Notes: generated by a model not told the origin, from the letters alone. Positions 41,160 to 50,394 are shown, counted from the first letter of the stretch. The stretch: 64,000 bases of DNA from Firmicutes bacterium TM09-10 (GCA_003481005.1 QUKC01000006.1:1-64000), one strand, 5' to 3'. Translations and numbers: made by a program.

Positions 41160-42050
41160 TCAGTAATGCACATGTTTTTTGCTTACGAGAAGATTGATAC
41201 AGGTAATCGTCAAAACGATCACAAACAGAAGGATTGCCGCCGCGGAAGCATAGGACGGGAAGCCGCCGCTGTCCCCGTAAAGCATGTCGTAAACATAGCC
41301 GACAATCGTATTCATCCCAGCCGCGTTCAAATCCGTTCCAAACAGCGCAACTGCGTCGCTGTAGGCTTTAAACGCGCCGATAAAGCCAGTGATAATCAGA
41401 TAAAAAATCATCGGGGAAATCATCGGCACTGTGATCTTCCAGAAAATTCTCGTCTTCGAGGTTCCGTCCACCTTCGCCGCTTTGTAATAGTCGGGATTTA
41501 CCGAAGCGAGGGCGCTCGTTAAGATCAGAATTTTAAAGGGCATAACGACCCAAATCGTGTAAAAGCACAGGACAAACATCTTCGCCCAGTAGGGACCGCT
41601 GATAAAATCGACCGGTCCTGCACCGAACCAGTGCAGCATCAGGTTGATTAAACCGTCCGTATATTCTGTTTTCTGGAACAGCACCATAAATACCATGCCA
41701 ACCGCCAGCGTATTGGTCACATAGGGCAGGAAAAATACCGTCTGGTACAGGTCGCGCAGCGCTTTAATCGAGCTGAGTGCCAGGGAAATCAGCAGTGCAA
41801 AGCCTGTAGAGAGGGGCACGGTGATGACAACCAGAAGGAATGTATTTTTGACCGCCTGTAAAAAATACGGGTCATGCAGGACATAGGAATAGTTGTAAAA
41901 TCCGGTTCCGAAATAGGTCTGGGACGCAAAGTTATAGCCCTCCTCCATCGAATAAACAAACACGTCGATCAGCGGATAGACGAGGAAAAATCCCAGAAAT
42001 AAAATGGCAGGCAGCAAATACAGCCATGCCCTGAGGGTTTGTTTTTTCAT
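41160..42050 (-). CDS. Sugar ABC transporter permease (MalF/UgpA type)
   Basis: A 296-residue CUT1 permease with six predicted helices and EAA loop NPDYYKAAKVDGTSKTRIFW near residue 197. It lies 2 nt after the ATPase gene, with an AAGGAG site inside the end of that gene. Partner of the MalG-type permease downstream. Confidence 0.93.
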   Translation of the reverse strand: MKKQTLRAWLYLLPAILFLGFFLVYPLIDVFVYSMEEGYNFASQTYFGTGFYNYSYVLHDPYFLQAVKNTFLLVVITVPLSTGFALLISLALSSIKALRDLYQTVFFLPYVTNTLAVGMVFMVLFQKTEYTDGLINLMLHWFGAGPVDFISGPYWAKMFVLCFYTIWVVMPFKILILTSALASVNPDYYKAAKVDGTSKTRIFWKITVPMISPMIFYLIITGFIGAFKAYSDAVALFGTDLNAAGMNTIVGYVYDMLYGDSGGFPSYASAAAILLFVIVLTITCINLLVSKKHVHY

Positions 42051-42052
42051 GG

Positions 42053-43174
42053 TCAGCTCCTTTTGCCTGCAGGCCGCTTTAACGCAGTCTCAATCCGGCT
42101 GCCGTCTTTTGCATCAAACAAAAATACCTTATCTGTTTTCAGCGAGAAGAAAACTGCCTGTGCCATATCCTGATTTAACCTGGTCGAGCCGACGATCGCG
42201 CGGATGGATGCATTTTCCGCAGCCGGATGGGACGCGACAATGCTGATATCTCTGCCCAGCACCTCGATGCCCTTTAATGCACAGGAAAACGTTCCGTCCT
42301 CGTCCACAACAAAGCCCTCCGGACGGATACCGACCGTTACCTCCTGGTCAGGCAGATCGGCAAGCAGCACCGTCTCTTCCCCAATTTTCACCTGACCGTC
42401 TATCACTTTTCCGGAAAAGACATTGATCGGCGGCGTGCCCAAAAATTTTGCCACAAACAGGTTTGCCGGCTGGTCATAGACCTCCTGCGGTTTGCCGATC
42501 TGCTGCAGGATGCCTTCTTTCATGACAACAATCAGATCGGAAATACTCAATGCCTCCTCCTGATCGTGCGTGACGAAGATCGTCGTGATTTTCGTCTCGC
42601 GCTGAATCCTGCGGATTTCTTCCCGGGTCTGCAGGCGCAGACGCGCATCCAGGTTCGACAGCGGCTCATCCAGTAAAAGCACGCGAGGCATTTTTACCAG
42701 TGCACGCGCGATGGCTACACGCTGCTGCTGACCGCCGGAAAGCTCCCTTGGCTTTCGATCCAGCAGTTCTTCCAGCGAAACCATCTTCGCTGCGTCCAGC
42801 ACGCGCTTTTCCATCTCTTCTTTGGAAAGGCGGTCTTTTCCCTTTAAATTCTCCAGCGGGAACATAATATTTTTCCGCACCGTCAGATGCGGGTATAACG
42901 CGTAATTCTGAAATACCATGCCGACGCTACGATGCTCCGGCTCCACACCCGTCACATCCTCACCGCCGAAGAAAATTTTGCCCGAGGTCGGCTTTTCCAG
43001 ACCGCAGATTAGGTTTAACGTCGTGCTCTTACCGCAGCCCGACGGTCCTAACAGACCGATCAGCTGACCGTCCGGGATCGTAAAGTTAAATTCGTTGACC
43101 GCGATGACATCCCCCGGATGCTTGCGGTTTCGGTTCGGAAATTTCTTTGTCAGGTTCTGTAATTGGATCTCCAT
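42053..43174 (-). CDS. Sugar ABC transporter ATP-binding protein (MsmK/UgpC type)
   Basis: A 373-residue ATPase with Walker A GPSGCGKST, signature LSGGQQQRV, Walker B LLLDEPLSNLD and switch His in VTHD. A C-terminal TOBE/MRP regulatory domain (about 235-360) includes VGIRPEG. It is the first gene of this operon. MsmK-like ATPases can serve several CUT1 transporters, and the mannoside transporter at 15.8-19.1 kb has no ATPase of its own. This one may power both. Confidence 0.94.
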   Translation of the reverse strand: MEIQLQNLTKKFPNRNRKHPGDVIAVNEFNFTIPDGQLIGLLGPSGCGKSTTLNLICGLEKPTSGKIFFGGEDVTGVEPEHRSVGMVFQNYALYPHLTVRKNIMFPLENLKGKDRLSKEEMEKRVLDAAKMVSLEELLDRKPRELSGGQQQRVAIARALVKMPRVLLLDEPLSNLDARLRLQTREEIRRIQRETKITTIFVTHDQEEALSISDLIVVMKEGILQQIGKPQEVYDQPANLFVAKFLGTPPINVFSGKVIDGQVKIGEETVLLADLPDQEVTVGIRPEGFVVDEDGTFSCALKGIEVLGRDISIVASHPAAENASIRAIVGSTRLNQDMAQAVFFSLKTDKVFLFDAKDGSRIETALKRPAGKRS

Positions 43175-43264
43175 AATACCCTCTCTTTTGCTGTTGTCAC
43201 CAGCGGCGGCAACGTTTTTTGACAGATCAACCTGTATTTGGGCAAAATCTGCCCATATAACCTG

Positions 43265-43293
43265 ATTATAGCGAAAGGGAGCGTATTTCTCAA
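43265..43293 (-). promoter_or_regulatory. Promoter of the sugar ABC operon
   Basis: TTGAGA (43288-43293), 17-nt spacer, TATAAT (43265-43270). A GGGCA/TGCCC hairpin lies in the 85-nt leader. Confidence 0.7.
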
Positions 43294-43324
43294 GACCTTT
43301 CCTTGGAAAGCTGCGAAGGGCAAA

Positions 43325-43376
43325 AACAACTCGGCGCCATACAGCTGTTTTCTGACAGCAGCTGTATGACGCCGAG
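43325..43376 (-). terminator. Terminator downstream of the GH51 gene
   Basis: 18-bp stem with one mismatch (43330-43347 with 43359-43376; CTCGGCGTCATACAGCTG on the minus strand) followed by TTGTTTTT. The gap 43175-43595 otherwise holds promoter 43265-43293 and repeat modules A, B and C. Confidence 0.7.
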
Positions 43377-43395
43377 ATATTGTCGGCAGGCGCTG

Positions 43396-43527
43396 TTTTT
43401 ATCGTATGGAAACTTCGTTTCCATACGATAAAAATGCGCTACGAGGATGCGCACTCGGTGCAAGGGTAGATGGTTGCTGAAGCAACCGCGCCTCGGCGCG
43501 AGAATGTGCCAAGGCACATTCTTTTTT
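43396..43527 (+). repeat. Multi-hairpin modules A and B, copy 3
   Basis: Module A: TCGTATGGAAAC/GTTTCCATACGA hairpin (43396-43434). Module B: 43435-43527, nearly identical to the tRNA-Leu spacer copies from GAGGATGCGCACTCG through GAATGTGCC/GGCACATTC and TTTTTT. It runs directly into the 35-bp hairpin at 43535, so all three modules stand together here. Confidence 0.75.
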
Positions 43528-43534
43528 ATTCATG

Positions 43535-43569
43535 ACAATAGAATGCTCGCAGAGCGTGCATTCTATTGT
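43535..43569. repeat. 35-bp intergenic hairpin repeat, copy 6
   Basis: ACAATAGAATGCTCGC, loop AGA, GCGTGCATTCTATTGT; preceded by TTATTCATG. 27 bp beyond the GH51 stop codon. Its arms pair perfectly except near the loop. Confidence 0.8.
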
Positions 43570-43595
43570 TTCTCCTGCCATTTTAGAATCCTTTT

Positions 43596-45569
43596 TTACC
43601 GCACGGTCGGAATCCGTGTTACAACAAAGCTGTTTGCCGGAAGCACGATGCCATCTGCTGCATTGCTCTCGCACTCCGAAAGTTTTACGCTGTCCGGATG
43701 CTCAATGCAGTTATACGCGTCTTCACCCTCGCCGGTCAAAATCACGTTCTTTGCCGTTCCTGCTGCCCGGAAGCTGCCCAGATCGAGCGCGAGCGTTTTT
43801 TCGCAGTCGTTATGGTTGACCACCTTGAGGATGAGATCTCCGGTTCTTTCATCGAGGCTTACGTTTGCATAAACCTGCTCCTTGCGCAGCTCTTTTTCCT
43901 GTCCGTCCATCGCAAGGGTCACGGTTCCCATATTTTCTCCGTAAAGCTTCTGTACGAAATAGCTGGGCGTCCCATAGGCTTTCGTCTCATCGAACCAGAT
44001 CATATCCGGAGACCACTGCGCGTAGCCGACTCTTGCAAACAGGGGCGCATAGGAAGCCAGCACAACAACGTCCGCATTTCTTTCCACGCCGGTCAAAAAT
44101 GCAGCCTCTGCCAGTGCGCCGCCCAGGGTGTTTGCCTGAGGCAGGTTCATGCCGCTGATCGGATGAGAAGCATATTCCCCGGAGAACACCTTGACATCCC
44201 TCGGATATTCATCATAGAAATCTGTATGTGCATAAAACCAGTCGGGTTTTACATAGTAATGCTCATCCACTGCATAGCAGAAATTATCTCTTGCAGGAAC
44301 TTCTTTTTTATAGAATTCCCATGCCTTGTCGTAACGCTCGGAGGTGATATCCGGTCCTGCAGAGCCGATCAGCTTAATTTCAGGATATTTTGCGTGGATT
44401 GCCTTTTCGAATGCCTGATATCGACCAAAGAAGTCAATCTTTTCCGTCTGCCACTGCTCATTGCCGATGCCGACCATCGTCAACCCGAAGGGCTCTGGAT
44501 GTCCCATTTTTGCACGGACACTTCCCCAGGTGCTGTCTGCGGGACCGTTTGCAAACTCGATCAAGTCAACCGCATCCTGCAAAAACTCCTGAAACTCCGG
44601 CTCGTCCATTTCCACCAGCTCATAGGACTGAAACTGACACGCCAGACCGACATTCAAAACCGGCAGCGGCTTTGCACCGATCAGCTCACACAGCAGAAAA
44701 TATTCATAAAAACCGATGCCGAGGGTCTGGTTGTAATGGGAATACTGCGTGTGCCATCCGTTTTCCTCGCTCGTCAGATGCACTGCCCAGCGGTTGAAAT
44801 TCGTGCGGCGATCTTTGATGTCGCCGACGCTCTCTTTCCAGCGGTAGCGGTTTTCCAGCGTATTTCCTTCGATAATACATCCACCCGGAAAACGCAAAAA
44901 CCCGGGATGCAAGCCTTTTAACAGGTCAAACAGATCTTTGCGGAACACACCTGCCACCGCATCGTCCGGCATCATGGAAATCAAATCGAACTCGACCGTG
45001 CCGGGCTTTGTCAGGCTGATCGTAAATCTGCCATTCCGGATTGTCTCCCCGGCTTCCAGTACTGCTTCATACAGGTTCCATTTCTGCCAGGTTTTCTCCG
45101 GCGCATGGATGCAGGAAACCTCTGCCTGTGCACAGATTCTGCCGTCCTTTGTGACCTGTACCGTAATATTCCCTTCCGGATACTGCGCCGCCCGCGCATA
45201 AAACCGAACGGTGTAGGTCTTTCCTTTTTCCAGATAAATACCGTCATACGCCTTATTCCAGAAGCCCTGTCCGGCATCCTGCGCCGTGAACCGCAGATAC
45301 CACGGATTCACGCGGCTGATCGGGCTGCCCGTCACATATTCCATGCGGCCCTCACCACATTCTTTGGTCGCATTCCAGCCATAGCCCCATGCAGGCTTAG
45401 TATAATAATCTCCCACGTCCCCGTAACAGTCCACAAAGGAAAACGACCGGTTTTCAATCATCTCTGCGTACAGACCGCCGTCCGCCGCGTAGTTGATATC
45501 CTCAAAAAACAGACCGATCATGCCATCCTGAACCGCCGCCTTTTTGCAGTTTGAAATCTGAAGCTTCAC
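43596..45569 (-). CDS. Alpha-L-arabinofuranosidase, glycoside hydrolase family 51
   Basis: A 657-residue enzyme. The N-terminal part has IGLFFEDINYAADGGLYAEMIENRSF-type sequence (from residue about 27) and a carbohydrate-binding-like insert (about 90-200). The catalytic barrel carries the acid/base Glu in GIGNEQW and the nucleophile Glu in FSGEYASHP. A beta domain closes the chain. It releases arabinose from arabinoxylan or arabinan oligosaccharides. No signal peptide is present, so it is intracellular. Start is GTG at 45569 behind AAGGAGG. The adjacent ABC transporter probably imports its substrate. Confidence 0.93.
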   Translation of the reverse strand: MKLQISNCKKAAVQDGMIGLFFEDINYAADGGLYAEMIENRSFSFVDCYGDVGDYYTKPAWGYGWNATKECGEGRMEYVTGSPISRVNPWYLRFTAQDAGQGFWNKAYDGIYLEKGKTYTVRFYARAAQYPEGNITVQVTKDGRICAQAEVSCIHAPEKTWQKWNLYEAVLEAGETIRNGRFTISLTKPGTVEFDLISMMPDDAVAGVFRKDLFDLLKGLHPGFLRFPGGCIIEGNTLENRYRWKESVGDIKDRRTNFNRWAVHLTSEENGWHTQYSHYNQTLGIGFYEYFLLCELIGAKPLPVLNVGLACQFQSYELVEMDEPEFQEFLQDAVDLIEFANGPADSTWGSVRAKMGHPEPFGLTMVGIGNEQWQTEKIDFFGRYQAFEKAIHAKYPEIKLIGSAGPDITSERYDKAWEFYKKEVPARDNFCYAVDEHYYVKPDWFYAHTDFYDEYPRDVKVFSGEYASHPISGMNLPQANTLGGALAEAAFLTGVERNADVVVLASYAPLFARVGYAQWSPDMIWFDETKAYGTPSYFVQKLYGENMGTVTLAMDGQEKELRKEQVYANVSLDERTGDLILKVVNHNDCEKTLALDLGSFRAAGTAKNVILTGEGEDAYNCIEHPDSVKLSECESNAADGIVLPANSFVVTRIPTVR

Positions 45570-45619
45570 AACAATACCCTCCTTATCTGTTTGCACTATC
45601 TTTTAGTTTTATATAAAGT

Positions 45620-45649
45620 ATTATAGTTCCATTAAAACATCTTTGTAAA
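45620..45649 (-). promoter_or_regulatory. Promoter of the GH51 gene
   Basis: TTTACA (45644-45649), 18-nt spacer, TATAAT (45620-45625), about 50 nt before the GTG start. Confidence 0.6.
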
Positions 45650-45662
45650 GAGGGGGATGGAA

Positions 45663-47309
45663 TTATTTTCCCGCCGCGACGCGCTGCGGATACCATTTTT
45701 CAAACCAACCCGTAAAGATGCCCATGAGCACGGTCGCCGTGTTGTTTAAGATCTGCATCAGCGCCGTATGCCCTGCCGGCAGCAGAAATGCCGACCAGAT
45801 TGCAATCAGAATGTAGAGGATTCCCCAGCCAGCCGCCAGGATTCTGTTCGCTTTCATAAAAATCGGATTTTCCAGCGCATCGTCGCCATGGTAGTTGTAT
45901 TTGACATAAGCCGCACAGAGTGGCTCTTTTGTCAGGCAGGATAACAGCCACATCAGCCCGAAGCCCAGATATCCGGCAAGCAGTGCGATATTGACGCAGC
46001 CTTTTTGCAGGGCGAGGACAGAAAGCAGTGCGACAATTCCAAAGGAAAGCCGGTCATAAACCGTCAGCTTCCGGTTCCACGCAGCAAGCGGCAGGCACGC
46101 GCAGATCGCCAGCGTCACGATCGCTCCGACATTTCCTCCGACAGGCACTGCCACCCAGAACGTAATCCACGCTGCCAGCATGAAAATCATCTGCGGCTGT
46201 TTTTCTTTTTCTGCTGTCCTCCCGTCGGAATTTTTGCCGGATTTTTCTTTTCCAGCAGCTGCATTTGCTGCACCAAAGAAATCATCCCAGTGTATCATCA
46301 GAGAAAAATCTCCGGTCACGCGATACATTCCTTTTGCCAGTGCTGCATCCCCACGGATCTCTCCCCTTGCAATCGACTGCCAGACGTCCCAGGGCGTCTC
46401 GATCACCGTCGTTGCTTCCCTGCTGCCTGCATCCAGCACCGTGCTGCCGTCTTTTCCGAGCACGATCTGCCATGCTTTTCCCAGGTCTGTATAGCGGATT
46501 TCCAACACGCGCTCTTTTTGGTCGAAGCTGTCTTTGTTATAAAGTGCCGCCATCTGCCTGGTAAAGGTCAGCACCGGATCTTCCTTTTCGCCGCTCTTTT
46601 TTTCCACGCCCCAGCTCGCATCCGCCATTTTTTCAAATACATCTCTCGGATACAGAAGTTCCCTCAGCTTTTCCTTCGCGTCTTCTGAGATCGCCTGTTT
46701 CTGTGCGTATTCGCGCCCCGCCTGTCTGACGCATTCCAGATATTCATCCGTCCGCGCCTTTAATTCCGGAACACGGAACAGCTCACCCTGTCCGCAGAAA
46801 ATGCTTTCATACTGCCCTGCGCCGCACACATGGTCGAACAGCTTCGTCACGCTGTCGTAATTATTCTTTGCCGTATAAAAGCCGCAGGTGGAAATCAGCA
46901 GATGCCGCTTACCGCTCATATCGTATCGGGACGGATGCCCGCCGCTCCCGGTCTGCCCCTCCTGCTCTTCCATAAACGGGAGGTTCATGGGCAGCTGCCT
47001 GTCGATAAAGTTTTTCAAAAGCCCCGGAACGCTGAAATAGTAAAGCGGAAAGCTCCAGATCATGAGATCCGCCCACAGCTCTCCTTCGATGCCCTCCTGC
47101 ATGTCGTCTGTCATCACGCATTTGCCCGGCGTTTTGTTCCAGCAGGCAAAACAGCCCCTACAGGGAGCGATCTTTTTCTCGGAAAGGTTCATCTGTCTGA
47201 TCTCTGCATCCTTGTCGATTTCCAAAATGCCCTCCAGAAATGCTTCGGAGAGCTTTAACGTGTTGCTTCGATCGCCTTTCGGGCTTCCATTGATCAAAAG
47301 AATTTTCAT
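45663..47309 (-). CDS. Three-part fusion: flavodoxin-like reductase, SCP2-like domain, membrane domain
   Basis: A 548-residue protein. Residues 1 to about 190 are an NAD(P)H-dependent FMN reductase/flavodoxin fold (INGSPKGDRSNT; CRGCFACWNKTPGKC with paired Cys; PLYYFSVPG). Residues about 250-345 resemble an SCP2 sterol-carrier domain (VLEIRYTDLGKAWQIVLG, GDAALAKGMYRVTGDFSLM). Residues about 375-540 hold five or six helices. Flavodoxin-SCP2 pairs are known in Clostridia, but the membrane extension is less usual. Substrate unknown. Start at 47309 with GGAG six bases away. Confidence 0.75.
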   Translation of the reverse strand: MKILLINGSPKGDRSNTLKLSEAFLEGILEIDKDAEIRQMNLSEKKIAPCRGCFACWNKTPGKCVMTDDMQEGIEGELWADLMIWSFPLYYFSVPGLLKNFIDRQLPMNLPFMEEQEGQTGSGGHPSRYDMSGKRHLLISTCGFYTAKNNYDSVTKLFDHVCGAGQYESIFCGQGELFRVPELKARTDEYLECVRQAGREYAQKQAISEDAKEKLRELLYPRDVFEKMADASWGVEKKSGEKEDPVLTFTRQMAALYNKDSFDQKERVLEIRYTDLGKAWQIVLGKDGSTVLDAGSREATTVIETPWDVWQSIARGEIRGDAALAKGMYRVTGDFSLMIHWDDFFGAANAAAGKEKSGKNSDGRTAEKEKQPQMIFMLAAWITFWVAVPVGGNVGAIVTLAICACLPLAAWNRKLTVYDRLSFGIVALLSVLALQKGCVNIALLAGYLGFGLMWLLSCLTKEPLCAAYVKYNYHGDDALENPIFMKANRILAAGWGILYILIAIWSAFLLPAGHTALMQILNNTATVLMGIFTGWFEKWYPQRVAAGK

Positions 47310-47323
47310 ACCAATCTCCATTC

Positions 47324-47410
47324 CGCGGGCGCTTTGCGCCGAAGGAACCGCGGGACGAACATCCAGTTCGTCTCTGCGATCCTGGCTACTTTGTGTCGCC
47401 TGCGACACAG
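47324..47410 (-). other. Hairpin-rich leader of the flavodoxin fusion gene
   Basis: Three short perfect hairpins follow each other: TGTGTCGC/GCGACACA, GACGAAC/GTTCGTC, and CCGCG/CGCGG enclosing GGCGC-AAA-GCGCC. The last abuts the ribosome site. They resemble in style the stems of module B but share no sequence. They may control translation of the gene. Confidence 0.4.
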
Positions 47411-47496
47411 TTTCTCTTATGTTCAGTATAGCACACCCGAATATCCGCTGCATTGTCATTTTGGTAAAATCTGAGAAAAACACCTATTCCGTTGTG

Positions 47497-47733
47497 TTAC
47501 GGCACATCTACCATAATCACATCCGGTCCGATCTGTTTGATATCCTGATACGCAATCGCATACTCCGTATCGCAGCCAAACAGGCATTTCCAGTTTTTGC
47601 CTCCGATGCCCGGCACAATGATTTTCTGGATCACGCCGCTGCACTCATCGAACTCAAAGTCCGTCACATGTCCCATTTTTCGGCAATCGCGTAAGTTTAC
47701 GACTTCCTTGCTTTTTAATTCTGAAAAAAGCAT
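47497..47733 (-). CDS. ylmC: YlmC/YmxH family protein (PRC-barrel)
   Basis: A 78-residue protein that is one PRC-barrel-like domain: LFSELKSKEVVNLRDCRKMGHVTD-type opening and IIVPGIGGKNW, ending in IKQIGPDVIMVDV. Family members are encoded near sigG in sporulating Firmicutes and are associated with sporulation, with no defined activity. I start it at 47733, GGGAG eight bases upstream; the frame extends to 47889 but would overlap the sigG promoter region and exceed family length. Confidence 0.85.
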   Translation of the reverse strand: MLFSELKSKEVVNLRDCRKMGHVTDFEFDECSGVIQKIIVPGIGGKNWKCLFGCDTEYAIAYQDIKQIGPDVIMVDVP

Positions 47734-47842
47734 CCGAAATTCTCCCGTTTTTTCTATCCTATGCAGCGGCGCGCACGCTGGTGCCGCACTTTTCACTACG
47801 GCTGCCATGCGCTGCAATGCATCAAAATCTGCGTCATCGCTT

Positions 47843-47872
47843 TGAATAAATTCCGTTTTTTCGTCCATGCTC
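47843..47872 (+). promoter_or_regulatory. Candidate forespore (sigma-F/sigma-G) promoter of sigG
   Basis: TGAATA (47843-47848), 17-nt spacer, CATGCTC (47866-47872), 34 nt before the sigG ATG. It matches the forespore pattern TGAATA / CATACTA at 11 of 13 positions; no housekeeping promoter is visible there. Confidence 0.45.
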
Positions 47873-47906
47873 TTTCCATAGCTTTTCAATCACAGGAGGC
47901 AATGCC

Positions 47907-48686
47907 ATGGCACTCAACAAAGTGGAAATCTGCGGCGTCAACACCGCCCGCCTGCCGATCCTAACCAATGAAGAAAAAGACGCGCTTTTTATCCAGATCC
48001 GGCAGGGCGACGCCGAGGCACGGGAACAGTTTATCAAGGGAAATCTGCGGCTCGTTTTGAGCGTCATCCGACGCTTTTCCTCTGCAGGGGAAAACGTAGA
48101 CGATCTATTTCAGATTGGCTGTATCGGTCTGATCAAGGCAATCGACCATTTCAATACCGAACTGGGAGTACGGTTTTCAACTTATGCTGTTCCAATGATT
48201 ATTGGCGAGATCCGGCGTTTTCTGCGGGACAACAACTCCATCCGGGTCAGCCGTTCGCTGCGCGACACCGCCTATAAAGCCATCTACGCGCGGGAAATGC
48301 TTTTAAAAAAGAACCAGAAGGAGCCGTCCATCACCGAGGTTGCCTCCGAGGTCGGCATCTCCCGGGAGGATATTGTCTATGCCCTCGACGCCATCCAGAA
48401 TCCCATGAGCCTGTATGAGCCGATTTTCACAGACGGAGGAGACACGCTCTATGTGATGGATCAGATTCGGGATAAAAAGAACCGGGAGGAAAACTGGGTC
48501 GAGCATCTGTCTTTGTCCGACGCGTTAAAAAAGCTCAATGCCCGGGAACATGAGATCATTTCTCTGCGCTTTTTCGAGGGAAAAACGCAGATGGAGGTTG
48601 CCGAGCTGATCGGAATTTCCCAGGCACAGGTTTCCCGGCTCGAAAAAAATGCTCTCCGCATCATGCGCGCGTATTTGAGCGCATGA
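47907..48686 (+). CDS. sigG: Forespore sigma factor sigma-G
   Basis: A 259-residue sigma factor. The opening MALNKVEICGVNTARLP is diagnostic of SigG. Region 2 has NLRLVLSVIRRF and DDLFQIGCIGLIKAIDHF. Region 3 is in the middle. Region 4 has EVAELIGISQAQVSRLEKNAL. It directs late forespore transcription. The AGGAGG site precedes the ATG. It is the only protein gene I call on the plus strand. In Bacillus, spoIIGA, sigE and sigG are co-directional; here sigG faces sigE tail to tail, with a 102-bp gap lacking an obvious terminator. Confidence 0.96.
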   Translation: MALNKVEICGVNTARLPILTNEEKDALFIQIRQGDAEAREQFIKGNLRLVLSVIRRFSSAGENVDDLFQIGCIGLIKAIDHFNTELGVRFSTYAVPMIIGEIRRFLRDNNSIRVSRSLRDTAYKAIYAREMLLKKNQKEPSITEVASEVGISREDIVYALDAIQNPMSLYEPIFTDGGDTLYVMDQIRDKKNREENWVEHLSLSDALKKLNAREHEIISLRFFEGKTQMEVAELIGISQAQVSRLEKNALRIMRAYLSA

Positions 48687-48788
48687 TGCAGGGAGCATGT
48701 AACACACGGTGTGAGTATTTCACGGCATGACAGCACATCCCGGAATGCGTGCAGGCATGGCGGTCGGGCGCAGCTACAGCGCGCCGCT

Positions 48789-49529
48789 TCACTCCCGCAC
48801 CATCTCTTTTTTCAGCCGCTTCATGATCTTTTTTTCCAGCCGGGAAATATAGGACTGGGAAATACCCAGATATGCCGCGACCTCCTTCTGGGTCATTTCC
48901 TGCCCGTCCGGCGTATCCAGTCCAAAACGCAGGCTGACGATTGTGCGCTCCCGCTCGGAAAGCTTCGCCACCGCATTTCTTAAAATCCTGCGCTCTGCCT
49001 CGTTTTCCATATCCCGGTAAATCACGTCCTCATCCGTCCCCAGGATATCCGACAAAAGCAGCTCGTTCCCGTCCCAGTCCACGTTCAGCGGCTCGTCGAT
49101 CGAAACCTCCATCCGCGTCTTGTGGTTGCGGCGCAGATACATCAGGATTTCGTTTTCAATGCATCGGGATGCATAAGTTGCAAGCTTGATATTTTTCCCG
49201 GGATTGAATGTATTGATTGACTTGATCAGTCCAATCGTGCCGATCGAAATCAGATCCTCCACGCCGACGCCCGTATTATCGAACTTCTTTGCTATGTAAA
49301 CAACCAGGCGCAGGTTGTGTTCAATTAAAATTGAACGCGCCTCCTGCGCATATTCCTCTGTCGCCAGATCCTGAATCACCTCATTTTCCTGTTCCGTTTC
49401 CAGAGGTGCCGGAAGCACATCTGCGCCGCCAATATAATGAATATCCCCCTCATGTGCCATAAAAAATGCCGGTTCCCGGCGGATCAATTTAAACTGCACT
49501 TTTCCCGGCATCGCTACTTTTAATATCAT
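48789..49529 (-). CDS. sigE: Mother-cell sigma factor, pro-sigma-E
   Basis: A 246-residue sigma factor with a pro-sequence. By analogy with Bacillus, SpoIIGA cleaves before the [13 protein letters not shown] segment, near residue 30. Region 2 reads [26 protein letters not shown] and continues with [19 protein letters not shown]; region 4 ends [18 protein letters not shown]. It controls early mother-cell gene expression. The ATG at 49529 has GGAG six bases upstream and lies inside the end of spoIIGA (41-nt overlap), so protease and substrate are co-translated. Confidence 0.97.
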   Translation of the reverse strand: MILKVAMPGKVQFKLIRREPAFFMAHEGDIHYIGGADVLPAPLETEQENEVIQDLATEEYAQEARSILIEHNLRLVVYIAKKFDNTGVGVEDLISIGTIGLIKSINTFNPGKNIKLATYASRCIENEILMYLRRNHKTRMEVSIDEPLNVDWDGNELLLSDILGTDEDVIYRDMENEAERRILRNAVAKLSERERTIVSLRFGLDTPDGQEMTQKEVAAYLGISQSYISRLEKKIMKRLKKEMVRE

Positions 49530-50394
49530 GGTCTGCTCCTTTCTTTTCCTCCAGTAATGCTGGATGCAGAATCATCTGGTATCCGCCCGACCGGCTCAAA
49601 CGCCCGGGTCCGACCGCAACCGTCACATCTGCAATCTTTTTCTCCTGTCCGTCTTTTCTCAAATACAGTTCTGAAACCGTCACCGCCCGAAGGAGTCCGT
49701 GGGCCCTGCCGATGCTGTGATAGGGAATCAGCCGAACCGCCTTTTCCGTCGAAATTCCAAGCTTTTTCGCCGTTTCTTCGTCCAAAATACAGACCGGGCG
49801 TCCCGTGTACGGGTCTTTCAGGGAATTTCCGCTGTCCATCAACGCGCTTCCGGAAAAAAACTTCGTTTTCCAGAAAAAAGAGACTTTCCAGATCGGATGT
49901 TTCTGCCGCCTGCGTTCCCGGTCCAGAAGCTTTGCACCATACCAGACGACAATCGCGCACCAGACCAAAAGCTGCATCATAGAAACCTGCCCGCCGGTCC
50001 CAAAACCGTTTTGATCGGTTTCAAACAGCTCCCGGACTTCAGAAATGCCGTTGCAGACACCGCCGAGCACGCAGGCACAACACATATAGCAGATCCAGAC
50101 ACGCCTCATTCCTTCCCGGCTTTTGACCTGAAAGCATCGCTGTACCCACCAAAGTGCTGCAATCAGGCAAAAAAACGTTTTTCCTGCCAGAATTATCCCT
50201 ACTTCTCCCTGCAAAACCGCCGGAGCAGGCAGCAACAGGATTGCCGTAAAGCACAGCGCATTTCCGGCTGCTATTTCGATAATCCGTCGAACCCTTACTG
50301 TCATCCCAGACAGTTTCGCTGTCAGAAATAACAGCAGCACATTGATACAGGTGTGCATTATCCAGACCCGGTCTGCATAAATCCGATAGCTCAC
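49489..50394 (-). CDS. spoIIGA: Sigma-E processing aspartic protease SpoIIGA
   Basis: A 301-residue protein with five N-terminal helices (about 5-150) and a C-terminal aspartic protease half. The catalytic Asp lies in [14 protein letters not shown] near residue 186, and [16 protein letters not shown] follows, as in other SpoIIGA proteins. It sits in the septal membrane and cleaves pro-sigma-E. The start is GTG at 50394 with GGGAGG eight bases upstream; the TTG-initiated frame to 50421 lacks a site. Expression is from a promoter with two Spo0A boxes. Confidence 0.95.
   Translation of the reverse strand: MSYRIYADRVWIMHTCINVLLLFLTAKLSGMTVRVRRIIEIAAGNALCFTAILLLPAPAVLQGEVGIILAGKTFFCLIAALWWVQRCFQVKSREGMRRVWICYMCCACVLGGVCNGISEVRELFETDQNGFGTGGQVSMMQLLVWCAIVVWYGAKLLDRERRRQKHPIWKVSFFWKTKFFSGSALMDSGNSLKDPYTGRPVCILDEETAKKLGISTEKAVRLIPYHSIGRAHGLLRAVTVSELYLRKDGQEKKIADVTVAVGPGRLSRSGGYQMILHPALLEEKKGADHDIKSSDAGKSAV

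Noticed and set aside
43447..43872. 141-codon plus-strand frame across the hairpin modules
   Set aside because: Its start lies in repeat module B and the rest is antisense to the GH51 gene.
47734..47889. Longer N-terminus for the YlmC protein
   Set aside because: It exceeds the family length by 52 residues, overlaps the sigG promoter, and a ribosome site precedes the internal ATG at 47733.
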